From positions 2,166,808 through 2,230,807 of the forward strand of contig KK106983.1 in NCBI GenBank assembly GCA_000611775.1: 64,000 nucleotides of DNA. Direction: 5' to 3'. Origin of the DNA: Umbilicaria muhlenbergii. Lineage: Eukaryota; Ascomycota; Lecanoromycetes; Umbilicariales; Umbilicariaceae. Shown here piece by piece: positions 24,087 to 35,909 of this stretch; positions within the stretch are counted from its first letter, which is position 1; every line of letters starts with the position of its first letter. Position numbers and translations under genes: made by a program. The notes beneath the pieces are model-generated. The model saw only the letters and a list, made by a program, of their open reading frames with translations, was not told the DNA's origin and did no database searches.

Positions 24087-26375
24087 ATGGCCAGAGTGCC
24101 ATTCATTGGGAGACTATTCTGGTTCGTAGTACCCGATCTTCTCGCTACGTTGACATGTGATCGCGTCTCCGTCTTTACCCGCTCACCACTCGCATAGGCG
24201 CGAGTATCTGGCTTTGTTTGGGTCCTTCATCCTGATCTTCCTTGAGGCTGTTATCCGCATCATCACTCTTGGCCTTCGTGCGTGATCCCGAACCAATCTC
24301 TCTGGCGTCGATGCTGACCCAGCCCAGCGCAACCCGTGATCCGCTTCTGCTACCGCCTCTCAAGGAAACTCTTCAATTATTTGTCCTCGCCTCCAGGTAG
24401 ACCATTGCGGACTGGCAGAAAAGCTATTGCGACGACCATCGCCCAGACTTCGGACTTCGTGGATCTCTGCGCTTTGTTCGGCTACTATGCTGAGGAGCAT
24501 ATCGTCCAAACTGGGGATGGCTATCTTTTAGGCCTTCATAGGCTGGGATGGAGAAGAGGTGAAGAGGATATAAGGGTGAATGCCGGGCAAGGAGCCCTGT
24601 CAAAGAAAGTCGTGTACCTCCATCATGGCTTGATGATGAACAGCGAGGCATGGGTATGCTTGACGGAAAGGGAAAGGTGTTTACCTTTCATGCTGGTGGA
24701 GAAAGGCTACGATGTCTGGGTAGGTCTCTGTCGTTCCCTGTGTGATAGTAAAGACGGGTTCAACTTCGGCGGTAGCGGTAGCTGGGAACGCCTTGTCTAT
24801 TCAATGACCACAAAAGCTTGTGGATAATGTTCAATGTGCAATGTCTAGAAATCATTCAGCTCTACAACCTTTAGAGCCAAGGAACCTGTATAGCACTCTC
24901 GTTCTTGATATTTCAAGGCGTTCCCGCCTAAAAGCTGCCAAGCCACTAATGTTGACCTGGCACCTGGTGGACGAACCTATACTAACAAGACACAGCTTGG
25001 AAACAATCGCGGGAATAAATACTCTAAGAAATCCACCCGTTTATCGCCTCTTTCAACTGCTTTCTGGAACTACTCTCTGGATCAGTTCGCCTTCCATGAC
25101 ATACCCGACAGCATCAATTACATACTTGAAACGACGTCGCAGGCATCTCTGTCCTATATTGGGTTTTCTCAAGGTACAGCCCAAGCGTTCGCCACGCTCT
25201 CCATCCATCCAACGCTCAACGACAAAGTCGACGTATTCATTGCCTTGGCACCAGCAATGTCACCCTCAGGCTTGCACAATGGCATCGTTAATGCCTTGAC
25301 CAAGGCATCCCCCGAAGTCATATTCCTCGCTTTTGGCCGGCAAAGCATGCTCAGTTCGGCAACAATGTGGCAAGCCCTCCTCTACCCTCCAATCTTTGTG
25401 CGCGTTATTGATATGTCACTCTCCTTCCTTTTCAATTGGTCCAGTCGAAACATCGGTGCCCACCAGAAGCTCGCTGCATATCCACATCTTTACTCATTCA
25501 CCAGCACCAAAAGTGTCGTCCACTGGTTCCAAATCATTCGCAATAAGAGCTTCCAAATGTACGACGATGATGTGCAGGCACCGCTGAGCATTGGTGCCGG
25601 CGACCGGTATTACAAGGTCGCCAAATTCCCGACCCGCAACATCAAAACTCCTATCGTACTTGTCTACGGCGGTAGTGACAGTCTCGTTGATATATCAGTG
25701 ATGCTACGTGAACTCCCCCGCCACACCATTGCGAAGGAAATCGCACATTTCGAGCATCTGGACTTTCTATGGGCGGAAGAAGTCGACACCCTGGTCTTCC
25801 CTCATGTCTTCGAAGCTCTCGACGATTATGCCGGCACGGACCACTCGAAAATGCGTCCTTTCACCTACAAAGCATTGCACAAGAGGGGTACTCTGGCAAT
25901 CGCCGGTCCACCCAGCTATTCTGAAGACGAGCGGTCACCGCTGACGACTACGGTAAGCGACACCGAAAACGACGCACGCATGCCCAATACAAGAGACTAT
26001 GCTTCCTTACCACCAAAACGCGAGCGCTTGTCGCAAAGTCATGGTACATTCGCACAAACCCCCAATTTCAGCAGCCGTTTCTCACCATCATCGCCTTCCA
26101 CTACTCGTTTCCCCACAACCATACCTCTGGACAGCACAGCCGACACCCCAACTCCAGCACGCGCTAGACATCTCCGTTCAGCTTCATTGAGGAGCAACAC
26201 CAAAAACAAACGGAGCGACAGTTTGTCAAATCGCATGAGTTGGGACGGCGCCGCTAGCGCCAAGCAGTTTCCGAGTAACAGTATTGCGTTTGGGGCTTCG
26301 AGGGCAATGGTTGGCGTAAGTAAGGGGACGGGTGGATGTGATGAGGAGAGTGCTAGTGATGGCGGGAAGAAATAG
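24087..26375 (+). CDS. Membrane-anchored steryl-ester hydrolase / lipase (Tgl1/Yeh family)
   Basis: An alpha/beta-hydrolase of the yeast Tgl1/Yeh1/Yeh2 type, which cleaves steryl esters at lipid droplets or plasma membrane. Exons are 24087-24121, 24198-24277, 24328-24719 and 24996-26375 (628 aa). The N-terminus MARVPFIGRLF leads into one hydrophobic anchor (ALFGSFILIFLEAVIRIITL, about 17-36). The lipase-associated region gives EEHIVQTGDGYLLGLHR; the oxyanion region is VYLHHGLMMNSE. The triad is visible: Ser227 in GFSQG, Asp397 in YGGSDSLVD and His423 in EHLDF. The C-terminal 190 residues are disordered, Ser/Thr/Pro-rich and probably regulatory. Intron 3 (24720-24995, 276 nt) is about five times longer than the other two, with a good ACTAAC branch and CACAG acceptor. 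The first donor (GTTCGT) is weak. Confidence 0.9.
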
Positions 26376-27432
26376 AGTGTATATCTCCTGAACGGCCAGA
26401 GGCAGAATAAAGAGTACATAATAAGGTTATGGATTGGATGGTGACTGGATGGCGTTGGAGAGGGCTTCATGGGCGGGTATTGCGCGATGAGGACGAGGCG
26501 TTCCTTGCATGTGGATATTTGATGCTGATGATGAACTGTTAGACTGCGGGAAAGCACCAATAGTCGTCTGATTTACGGTAAATTGTAGCTGTTTGTCAAT
26601 TATAACTAGAACTATCAACTTCTATTCCTTCCAACTCTACTACTACATCTTTCAATCAATTGGCACTTGAGAACTGATGTGCCCACTTCACCTTCTCAAA
26701 GAGGCAGTTGAGGCGTCCTCAAATGCCAGATTGAGCATGGCTATGATTTGAACAGGCTGGCGCTTTATGTTTTGAGTTCGAGGTGCGGCTCCTCCGCTCA
26801 GAAGTTGTGACATCTTCCTAGGAAGTGACAAGCATCTTTATCGTGGCACATATAACTGCAGCTGCTAACGTGCAGCTCAGAGCTAGGTGCATTTGGCAGG
26901 CGTGCTAACTTGCGATCACGCTCTAAGAGCTTACTTCACTTCAATGATGATACGATCAAGTATTGGTTACTGCGCAAAGAACCCGTCATACAGACAGGAT
27001 GTTACGTTTGGATATTTTTGGTGTATGCTATGACTATATTCTGAATTCGTCCAATCCAACCATTAATAACAGCAGCTCATGATGAAAAACAAGTGACTGG
27101 ACAGGAATGAAGGAACAGCTTATGCCGCCTCATCTCTTTCCTTGGTGTGATCCAGTTGATATCATTCACTTCAGCGCGAGCACCTTTGTCTCTATCACCC
27201 ATCATGATCCCGTGCTCATGAACCGGCGGCTCCTTTTCTGAGCGAAGCAGCTCGCACTTGCTCCTCTAGAAAGAATATATCCTGGAGGCGCTGATTCTCT
27301 TCTATCAACACAATACTATCCACCTCCAACTACTCTATCTCCACCTCCAAATCCGCTATCATCTTATTGTTCGTCGATTTCCTCCATGTTTGAATTCAGT
27401 GTTTTCTTGAACTCAGGCATCCTTATCTTTCT

Positions 27433-27675
27433 TCAGCTCTTTCCCCTGAACGTCTCAAGATTATGTGATGATTGGTGAGAAAGGAAGTCTGCAGCCTTTA
27501 AGAAGGCACTGAGGGTGGTCGAGTCAGCAACTCTGACCACAGAGCTGGTCATCCGCCAGAGAAGGCTATTGATAGCGACGTTGTTCAATCGGTGTCCATG
27601 CTGAAGCGATACGATTGCGCGATCGAGTGTTACGAAGGTATTCACCCCAGTATTCTTCACAATTTCTTGTCCAAT
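27433..27675 (-). pseudogene. Relic coding frame, loosely Ulp1-like
   Basis: The minus strand is open for about 80 codons: VTLDRAIVSLQHGHRLNNVA, then INSLLWRMTSSVVRVADS. The pattern of a hydrophobic helix followed by V-x-V-x-DS weakly recalls the start of Ulp1-like (C48) peptidase domains. No His/Asp/Cys triad is present, and flanking sequence in the same frame is full of stops. The family call is a guess. Confidence 0.2.
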
Positions 27676-28277
27676 ACTTTGATCGTGGGCCAGGAGGTAG
27701 CGTGTTGAGAATTAGGCAGCTGAGACATAACAGGTAAGGTCTCAGTAGTCAGGATACTATTTGACTGTGGTGAGTTGCTACTGATCACTTTGAGAGAATT
27801 CATTGACAACATTTGGTAAGACCCTTGACAGAAAGCCAGTAATGACTTGAGTGTTGCAACAGCAACTGCTTATGACACTCACTGGTCACTCTCAGACTTG
27901 AATTCTCAAGGACCATGGTCGCGGTAGCCTGAATGATCAAATATCTAGTAAAACAGAAATTTATGTAGAATTTCCTTCAAGTCGTCATATGCCGGTCCCT
28001 CCAGTGTTGCGCTAGATAGCGCCCGTTATTGATCTTGAACACAGTATTCTAGGAGGGTCTTGAAATGAGTTTGAGGATATGGCCAAGGAGCGGACTTGGC
28101 AGGTGCAACATCAGTCTTTGTTCAACCCGCGGCCTCTCTAGGATGACACCTTCCGCAAGAAGAATAGATAGCCACTTAGAAGATACTTATCATCGATCTC
28201 TGTATCAGCGACTTTGGAGACTCTCTGATTGTTAAGATGTCAACATTGTCCGATGCCCTTTGAAAGGGCAGTATAGT

Positions 28278-28489
28278 GACCGTCATTGTGGTTGAAACCT
28301 TGATGCTACACAACGCCATGCACCTCAAATTCTGAGCCTTGGGAGAACAGAGCACTCAGATGGATCATTCCTTTCAGAAGTGTAACCGTCAATATATTTG
28401 AAGCCATGATGCTGCACAACGCCATACACCTCGAATTCTAAGTCTTGGGAGAACGGAGCACTCAGATGGATCGTTCCTTTCGCAATTGT
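28278..28489. repeat. 106-bp tandem duplication with mostly transition differences
   Basis: Copy 1 is 28278-28383 and copy 2 is 28384-28489; the period is exactly 106. Long identical runs such as GAGCACTCAGATGGATC alternate with single differences, most of them G/A or C/T. It lies at the 3' side of the relic frame at 28591-29046. Confidence 0.8.
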
Positions 28490-28590
28490 AATCATCGTTG
28501 TAATCGAAGCAATAATATGCTCCAGGTAATTGTTGGCGGAGATCGTATGCCTCGTGCGTTGGCAGATTGTTCAGCGCCATGTCCAAATCT

Positions 28591-29046
28591 TCAACCTCGA
28601 GGAAATCGTCCGGACAAGTCTTCATCTTCCGTGGTGTCGTGCGTGTGGACCTACGCAGATGGATACTCAACGGCTGAGGTTGTAGCGTCAATGATCTTCA
28701 CGGCTGGTTTCTCAATCTGCTGCTTGATTTGCTGGTCGGTAGTCCCTGTCATCTAGTCGATATTCGTGTGGTCGTTGTAATCCTCGATCCGGTTGACTAG
28801 CGCGTTGACGTAAATGTGTAGCTTTACGTCCGACTGAACCTCAGGAAGTGTCGCCATATAGATCAGATAATCATGTAGGGTTTCTTGAGTGCTACCCTGG
28901 AGCTCTCCATATGTACCTGATGATGAGACTCGTTGTGCGATTGTGGAATCTGCATTTCAGTGGTCGTAACCTCGTAGGAGTTGCTCAAGCTCGGTGGGTT
29001 TGATGTTTGAGTTGGCATCAGTGAGGAAGTTCAAGGTGTCATTCAT
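28591..29046 (-). pseudogene. Relic gene of unknown family
   Basis: A minus-strand ATG at 29046 opens MNDTLNFLTDANSNIKPTEL, followed in the same frame by HDYLIYMATLPEVQSDVKLH, YVNALVNRIEDYNDHTNI and IKQQIEKPAVKIIDATTSAV. The frame holds throughout and is interrupted by about three stops. It looks like a once-coding acidic helical protein. I do not recognise the family and cannot tell host gene from mobile-element protein. Confidence 0.4.
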
Positions 29047-30488
29047 TTCAGGCGCCTGTAGGGAAGAACGTTAGCCATGATCAAAGAAGTACATAAGGAT
29101 TTCATTAGGTATAAGTGTGATGATAACAAAAAGCGCGAGGACAGCAAAAATGGCGATGGCAGTGATAACCGCGAAGACAACAAAAACTACAATAGGTTAT
29201 TAGTGAAGAGCGCGGGGATGGCAAGAAACCGCGCTCAGATCAAGAAGCGCAATGGGAGTAAGGACCTCAAAAAGCGCGCTTGAGGTGAGGATGGTGATGA
29301 AAGTATGAAAAGTGAAAGTTACGCTCACTGGGACAAAGATGAGGGGAAAACGAATAGCCATGAAGGTGAGAATTATAGCTGCGACGGGAAATGCGATTAC
29401 AATGAACCAAAATCGCAGTGACGGAATGACATATGCAGAAAAAGCAAAGAATCATGGAGTCGCAACTTAAAATGTAGTCATGGCAGTGTTAAGGGGACAT
29501 GACTAGGTGTCTATCGTAAAAAGCAAACAAACATAACTAGTAGAGACAATGCAAAGAACAACGCGATTAACTTACATTGATGTTGATAGAAGACGATGGG
29601 TCGTTGAATGTCTTGATGAAAGACAGTGAGGTCGTAAGAGGTGTTAATAGTACAAGGTGAGACCTTGATGTATATATTTGGTGAAAAAGAAAATGAGCAC
29701 CGAGGGTGATTAGATCACAACGCAGCGATGGTTCCCTTTCAACACTCAAATGCATGTATATCGGTGATGCATATTGAAAATATCAATGATAGAGATGGAA
29801 AGAAACTTGCACGACCTTGGATATATGCATGTGTGTTATGTAGATGAGGAAAGACGAGTTGTTAAGGTGGATGAGCGATGTATAAGTAGGATGGAGCCTA
29901 TAGTATGAAGAATTTCTTATAAAGCTGGGAGTGAAATGAAGAAGTGAATGGCCAGATGCACTAGTGAGTGACTTGTTTTCATCCCGAGGTCTGTAACCGG
30001 CCTTCAAGATGATTCACCGGTTACGGCATTGTTATACCTTTCGGCCGTTGGGGCTAGAACGATATCCACTGCGCTCCTGCATCGCAAGATTTCTCACAGC
30101 GACCTGCTATGTTGCCAAGTTGTATCCAAGGAAAGTTTGCCTCACGATCCGTCGATCTTTAGACAGTAGCAGACAGTGCTTGTTCCAAGTTGCACATGTG
30201 ATGCCTATGTCCAAGCCACGTGGACCACCGCCTTTATTAGCGTTGACTCCCTTCGTTGATGAGCTCGTTGCTTCGATTCTCAAGACAGATGGTCTCAAAT
30301 GGCTTCGCTGTTATCACTTTGATATCCTTACACGAGTCCCCTTCACGTGGAGATATGAGTCGTACGTCGCGCGTATCAAAGCTTCGAAGTCTCTGGCGTT
30401 GGTGGTCAGTTGTTCTCTTGTGGTCAGAAGGTTGTGCTTCTGCGTCTCCACCTTGCCTTACGAAGTGTGACGCTCTTCTCTCGGACTC

Positions 30489-31494
30489 TTAGGTTTCGGC
30501 GATGGTATCCGCGCCGCCCTGAGTGGCCTTGACCCGCTCCGCGAGCATCACCAGCTTCTCTCGCTCCTCTTGGTGATATCTGGCCCCTTCAATACCCCGG
30601 CCATCGAGTCTTATCTTTAACTCCTTCCAGACCATCTCCAGGCATTGTACGTCAAGACCATGTCCCCGTATGGTCCGATCCTTGCCCTTGATATCCAGAC
30701 TTGATCTTGCCGACTCGAGCGTCTTTTCAAATTCATCTAAGATATGTTGGCGATTCAGATGGTCGGCTCCGACGATGTCTTGCTTGACTTGTCGGGCTTC
30801 TTGGACTTGTCCACACTTTCCAAGCGAGCCGCTTCTTCGTCTAGCACTCGTCGACGCGTCTCTAGCCTGACGATGAAGACGCTAGTGAGGCTTCATCCGT
30901 TGCCAGGGATGTGATACGATCGTTCATTGCCTTTAAGTCGGCTCTGTAGATGTCGACTTCTCCTCTCAGCTTTTCAATCCCGATCTATAATTCCTTCTCT
31001 TTATCCGCTTAAACACCTATTTGACGGCTTTACTTTCTCACAAGCTTCTCCTCCCGTGCGGTTAACGAAGCCCCGTGTAGCCAGCGTATGACTGGACCAC
31101 GTTAGGCTAGGAAATATCGCCAACCATCCCAGAACTTCTGCGCCTAGTGCCCTAATGCCCTTTTCGCCGTAGCCGTCCCCGTGGAGAAACTAAAGCCTAG
31201 AACGTAATAACTACTGCGAAGTCCACTGGACGTAGAGACGTACGCGATGCGCAGTTCAACCAGAGCGGTGATGCGGCCGTTGTGAGCGTTGGCGTGTTGG
31301 CTCTGAACCTCACGAAGCTTCATCGGTACCTCCGAGCAAACGCCAGCTGCAATGAGATTGTGATGGTGTGTTGTAAGCTCGATCGCCGTCTGTTGGAGGT
31401 AGGCAATATCGTAAATGGCTTGCCGAGCAACTTGTTTTTTCATGTCGAGCCCGTAGAACATAGATGCCGTGGTTGGATGTTCGCGACAAGGCAT
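30489..31494 (-). pseudogene. Relic coiled-coil protein gene
   Basis: A minus-strand frame can be followed for about 1 kb. It starts with MKKQVARQAIYDIAYLQQ and LREVQSQHANAHNGRITALV, passes QKFWDGWRYF, then IEKLRGEVDIYRADLKAMND, and ends in a fully open 110-codon piece (HILDEFEKTLESARSSLD; GARYHQEEREKLVMLAERVK) with a stop at 30489. The frame is broken by several stops between 30980 and 31140, all of the CAG/CAA-derived type, and by shifts near 30820-30880. Heptad-like spacing predicts coiled coils. No family recognised. Confidence 0.5.
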
Positions 31495-31592
31495 CTCGAA
31501 TATGGCTGTTGGTGGTTAGTACTGTATCACTAAGAGCGCCAATGACTTACATTGGTGACTTTGTTGATACTGCAGCAGTTGAAAGTCAAACA

Positions 31593-31658
31593 TCATGAGG
31601 AAAGCAAGATTCCGTGCCAGCTAGGACCGTAGATGCTGTTGAATCGTTCCTTGATACT
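31593..31658 (-). pseudogene. Possible dynein light chain LC8-like fragment
   Basis: The minus strand encodes SIKERFNSIYGPSWHGILLS, which fits the LC8 pattern I-K-x-x-F-x-x-x-Y-x-P-x-W-H-x-I. The strand that follows in LC8 (NFGSYVTHE) is absent and a stop follows at once. It is either a fragment or a coincidence. Confidence 0.3.
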
Positions 31659-32158
31659 GACTTGATAGCTAGTTAAGCTCCAGCTGCTTCTGCAAATAAA
31701 GGCATGCAAGGTCGCCCTAACGTCATTAATGCGAATTCGGGCAAGGTGTAGTACTCTGGAGATATGGTGGGGTTTGATTTGATTCGCCACCGAGGACGAG
31801 CGATAATTATGTACGTAGACGGTATTCGTAGGAAAGACATCAACGACCGGTTTCTATCCAGCGCCTCTGGGGCCATTAGGGCAGGGCCGCCATCCAAGCT
31901 CGCCACACTTTTTTAGCTCAATTTTCATACGCGTCACCACCATCTCATCCACCTACACACCCTTGTTGCAGAACAACATGATCGAATCCCGTAAGTGTAA
32001 GACATGACATCAGAGAAGGCATACGTGAAATAACAAGAGCGACAGCTAATCCACCGCAAATCCACCTCATCCCATCACTTCAGCAAGGAAAAACAAAACA
32101 CTTCAGGTACACGACCTGAAATTTATCGAATGACAACCTCACTTACAAGGACCACAGA

Positions 32159-32350
32159 ATGGCGCCTGTTGATCACATACCCAACGAGATCTTGGGACAG
32201 ATCATCGAGGTTGTCATACACGAGTCGAACCCCCTCGAACCTCAGCAACTTTGCCACCATATCGGCTACATGCAAACGTTTGCATGCAATCGCCATTCGA
32301 GTCGCCAACACAGAGGTTATTACGGGCTTGAGCGGTGCAGCCCCAGCGGC
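32159..32350 (+). pseudogene. F-box gene fragment with frame break
   Basis: From the ATG at 32159 the + strand reads MAPVDHIPNEILGQIIEVVI, a typical fungal F-box start (IPNEIL). The rest of the box, ATISATCKRLHAIAIRV, continues in a different frame beginning near 32250. No intron fits in the few bases between, so a frameshift is likely. Nothing recognisable follows the box. Confidence 0.55.
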
Positions 32351-33236
32351 CACGATGGCTGGTCCAAAGTTGGTAGCACTTCGTTGGCTGGGGCTCGCCC
32401 GGTTGTCTTAGTAGGGGGGCCTTGGTCCCTAGGGGTGGCCGGGGAGGGCGTGGCGTGTCAACAGCGGCGGCAGCGAGCGAACTGTTGGAGGTGGGAGGTG
32501 GTAGAGCAGCGGCTGTCATGGCAATCTACGTATATATTAGCAAGCAGTTCAACTTCCAGAAATGCACAAAAGTACGTCAATTCAAGCGTCCAACATGACT
32601 TGCTAACCTGAAACATGTGAATAATTGTACTCAAAATAGATCGTAGCTTAGCAAGTACCCTGAAATTGTGGCTAGACCTAGGCAGCTAGTCGCCTGGCCA
32701 GGGACTATGTGGAACGGTATGGGCTCTGTGCCGATCAGTGTGAGGTCCTTCTCGGATACGTACCACCGTAACCTTGAATAGGTGCACGCTCTAGCTATGC
32801 CACGTTCCCAACTTCCTCCGAACTACAGCGCCAGGCTTTTTGTGGGCGGGATAATAGCAGCGTACTATTTGTTCCAGAAGGGAATATAAGCCCGCGGCTT
32901 GCCGCTCCTTGCCTTCTGAAGTATCTGCAAGCGAGAAGGTTCCCGAGGAAAATGATCAAGTAGAGGCTGGGGCGTCTGGGGTGTACTGTCTCCGCATTGC
33001 AGTACGTTAGGGGATATGGCGTATGAGAGGCTTCGGATAGTTGCGAGCGAGGTCGGAACGTGATGAGAAAGGTGATTTTCGCCGCATGCTCCCATTTCCG
33101 GAATAGATCGATATCACGAGGATTGCAGCCAACCGCACCGTGCAAACAAAACAACGGTCCCAAATTTGACATCAGTGCTTCTATGTTTACTTATCAAACC
33201 ATAAAGGGTAGTAACCGTGGAAGCTCGCCGAAAAGC
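32351..33236. other. No gene recognised
   Basis: Between the F-box fragment and the 3' end of the zinc-cluster relic. A minus frame at 32795-33172 is open but matches nothing I know. Confidence 0.4.
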
Positions 33237-35394
33237 TCAGTATTTGTCCGCCCAAACTTGTCGCGTACCACTCCAGATCTGCTCCAACCGTTCATAGCAG
33301 GTCCGGTTTGGCCATTTCGTCTCCTTCATAAACTCGTCAAGTGGTTGACCAAGCGTCGTTGCTCCTCCTTGCCGGTGAAGAACTGCCCGCACCAGGAAAT
33401 CAAGTGGGTCCCGTTGACGGCGGCGCCGATTTCGTCACGGGAGAAGCAAACGGCGCACGCCTGGCGGGCCGGACCTAGGATCTCGCTCTGTGTGTGGCGT
33501 AATTTGTTAGCCGCATGCTGTCGGCCAAGCTGACCTCCGTGGTACTTCCCCAGATTAATCCACAGATCATTCCCGACTTACCTCTAAGTAGTGATTCATA
33601 GTAAGCATACTTCCATCATCTGGTTGCTTCATCGCGTATACGGCTAGCATGACCTTGACCATATAGTACTGCTGCCACCCTATGACTGGAACCCGCTTGT
33701 TAGTCAAGAATTGGGTTGAGATATAATGTTGATTTACCATGCCATGTACCCAAGAAACGCATTGTCGGGAAAGGTTCATAGTCGGCCCCGGCTCATGCAC
33801 CATGGCTGGAAGGATTCCGGTAAAGCTTTTCTCCACTGGTCTATCAATGTCCGCAACTCTACCATCTTGGCATGTCTTTCTTCGGGGTCAGGTTCGGCCC
33901 AGCAGGCGTTACATAATCTTGCTAATAGAAAGGACATGCGGTTTGTCCACGCCTGGTCCGGTGCTTGTGAGAATATGGCTTCGTCTTCGATAAGATTCAT
34001 GTCAAATTGGCAGCCTTGTTCATTTAGAAAGGAAACACGGATACTCTCGCGGAAGTATATCCAGAATGCAACTCCACGGACATCGGTCTGTTAAGGTGAC
34101 CACTTATTATCGGTTGTGGTGAAGAGCGAGAATAGAGATGATGTTGAGCGTCATCGCCTATCTCGGAGAACTGCTCGGACATCCGTAGTATGACAGTAGT
34201 CGCCAGGAGAGATTCATTTCTCGAGGCGGGGGTATGGGAAGAAAGACTCGAAATCAAGAGACCAATAGACTTGGTGTGAAAGCGCTCTTCAAAAGACTTC
34301 TCCAGCTTTCTTAATAGGAATATTACGTGGGAAGCATAGGCGAGGCATGCATGGTAAAGCACGGGTTCCACTAGAGCAAGTCTCGGTACAGTCTGGCCAA
34401 AGTGCCTTCCGGGAGAAACAATATCCAGCTTTACATGCATACATACTTAGCCCTCCAGAATTTAGAGTGGGGAAACTTTTGGACTCACCCAAGGCCCGGC
34501 ATATTTTATATAAAAATCAAAAACGGCGCATTCAGTACTGTCAGTTATCGTTCTTTGCATTGACGGTTCACCGGTATAGTGGCCATAGGATGGACTCAGT
34601 AGGCGCTCAATGGACATGTCCTGCTCAATGGTCGGAGTTTCGACCTCCGGGTCGAAACTAATAGGGTCAACAGTTGAGTCGGGGGAGGTACCATGCGAAT
34701 ACGGGTCGTAGCTAGTAAGTTCGTGTGGGCTTGAGTCCGACTCCTGAGGACTAACAGCTCCCCACAGTGGGGGTGCCGACTGTCCTCGGGGTGAATAGAG
34801 AGAGACGGTAAGATTCTGGCTGTCTGGAGGGCTTGTGACCACGTAAGACAGCCTCGAGATCGGCGGTGGATGTGTTTCATGACCGGGGGTATGAAGACCG
34901 TCGTGAATGATGAAGCTGGGTATTGGAGAAGGGGCGGTTGAGAGATCTTTGGCAGCATCAGTCTAGGTGGCTCTTAGGGTAGATTTCAAGCCTCATAGTT
35001 AGGGTGTCTGACCGAATACTCCCGTGGAATTAGCGTGAGCTGTGAGGGCCGGGGAAAGGGGTCCGATATGAAGCGGCTCGGCCCTATTGTTGTGACTTCG
35101 AGCTTTTGCGTGATAGAGCTTGGCGGAGTAGTCGCTGTGTCGGATTCTGATACCGAGATAGGTACAGGTTAGATTACCCTTCGCTTTACTACAGTTTGAG
35201 CATGATGGAGAAGCCCGGTCACCTGTAATCATCACACATCAGCTTTGCGATCGTATACAGACATTGTTCACCGAAGAAATACATTTCAAATGACGTTCTC
35301 GACAGGGATTACTGCAATTCCAGTTTTAGTTTGACATCATATTGGGCAGATAGACTCAGATTTCTCACCAGCCGGGTTTTCTGGTGGTAGACAT
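33237..35394 (-). pseudogene. Zn(II)2Cys6 transcription factor, decayed
   Basis: Fungal zinc-cluster regulator with a Fungal_trans_2-like region. The first exons look intact and splice in phase: 35394-35369, 35311-35283, 35222-35020, 34962-34489. They encode MSTTRKPG then the zinc cluster C9-X2-C12-X6-C19-X6-C26-X2-C29-X8-C38 (CRERHLKCDRASPSCSNC). The regulatory domain follows: FDFYIKYAGPW joined to LDIVSPGRHFGQTVPRLAL, LRMSEQFSEIGDDAQHHL, DVRGVAFWIYFRESIRVSF, PTMRFLGTWHG, WQQYYMVKVMLAVYAM and FMKETKWPNRTCYERL, ending at 33237. Frame is lost at least four times after about 34150, near 34100, 33790 and 33350, with one in-frame stop near 34093. No splicing rescues these, so I call it a recent pseudogene; a sequencing cause is possible. 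Confidence 0.8.
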
Positions 35395-35628
35395 ATCGTG
35401 CGTCAACGCTGCAAGCACTGTTTTTGACAGATAGGGCGAGGGCAAAGGGAGAGATTCTCAGGTTTTGTGCCTCAAAACACACGGGTGTGGGAGCACATAT
35501 ATATCTCCGCAATCCCCATCGATTTGGCACCTGGAGAGTGTTGAAATTATTTCGGTAAAGACAGACTTACTGCTAAAACAAAGGAGAATTCGCATAATTA
35601 TAAGGCCATGGCTGAGGAGCCTGAACCC

Positions 35629-35677
35629 CGAAATCCACCCTGAAATCCACCCTGAAATCCACCCCGAAATCACCCCG
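35629..35677. repeat. 12-bp tandem repeat, four copies
   Basis: GAAATCCACCCT repeats four times with minor changes, upstream of the zinc-cluster relic. It is open in both directions: HPEI units on +, GWIS or FRVD units on -. Confidence 0.9.
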
Positions 35678-35909
35678 ATAAGCGACTGCCGTAAGCCGAC
35701 AGCGCCCAAATTCAACAGAGAGTTTGACTGAAGCGTATGGAGATGCAGATGTTGGGTCTCTGCCCCCCATAGCGCATGACAACCTGCTCGGAAGCCATCT
35801 TCCCAGATTCAGCTGGCTTGCAACGAGACGCCCAGGAGGCAATCATTTGAGGCTAAAGGGCTTAGGTTTTTGTGGTAACTTTTTGGATTGTCGCTGTTGT
35901 GGGGAGAAG

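Larger units (their letters stand above)
26376..32158. other. Long gene-poor, decayed region
   Basis: Nearly 6 kb without an intact gene. It is more A/T-rich than the flanks and holds relic coding frames (27433-27675, 28591-29046, 30489-31494, 31593-31658) and a tandem duplication (28278-28489). Stops in the relics are mostly TAG/TAA/TGA that could come from CAG/CAA/CGA. 26376-27430 and 29050-30480 hold nothing I can name. Confidence 0.55.

Noticed and set aside
26376-32158. Virus-like or LTR element relics
   Set aside because: I looked for polymerase, protease and integrase signatures and terminal repeats in the decayed stretch and recognised none.
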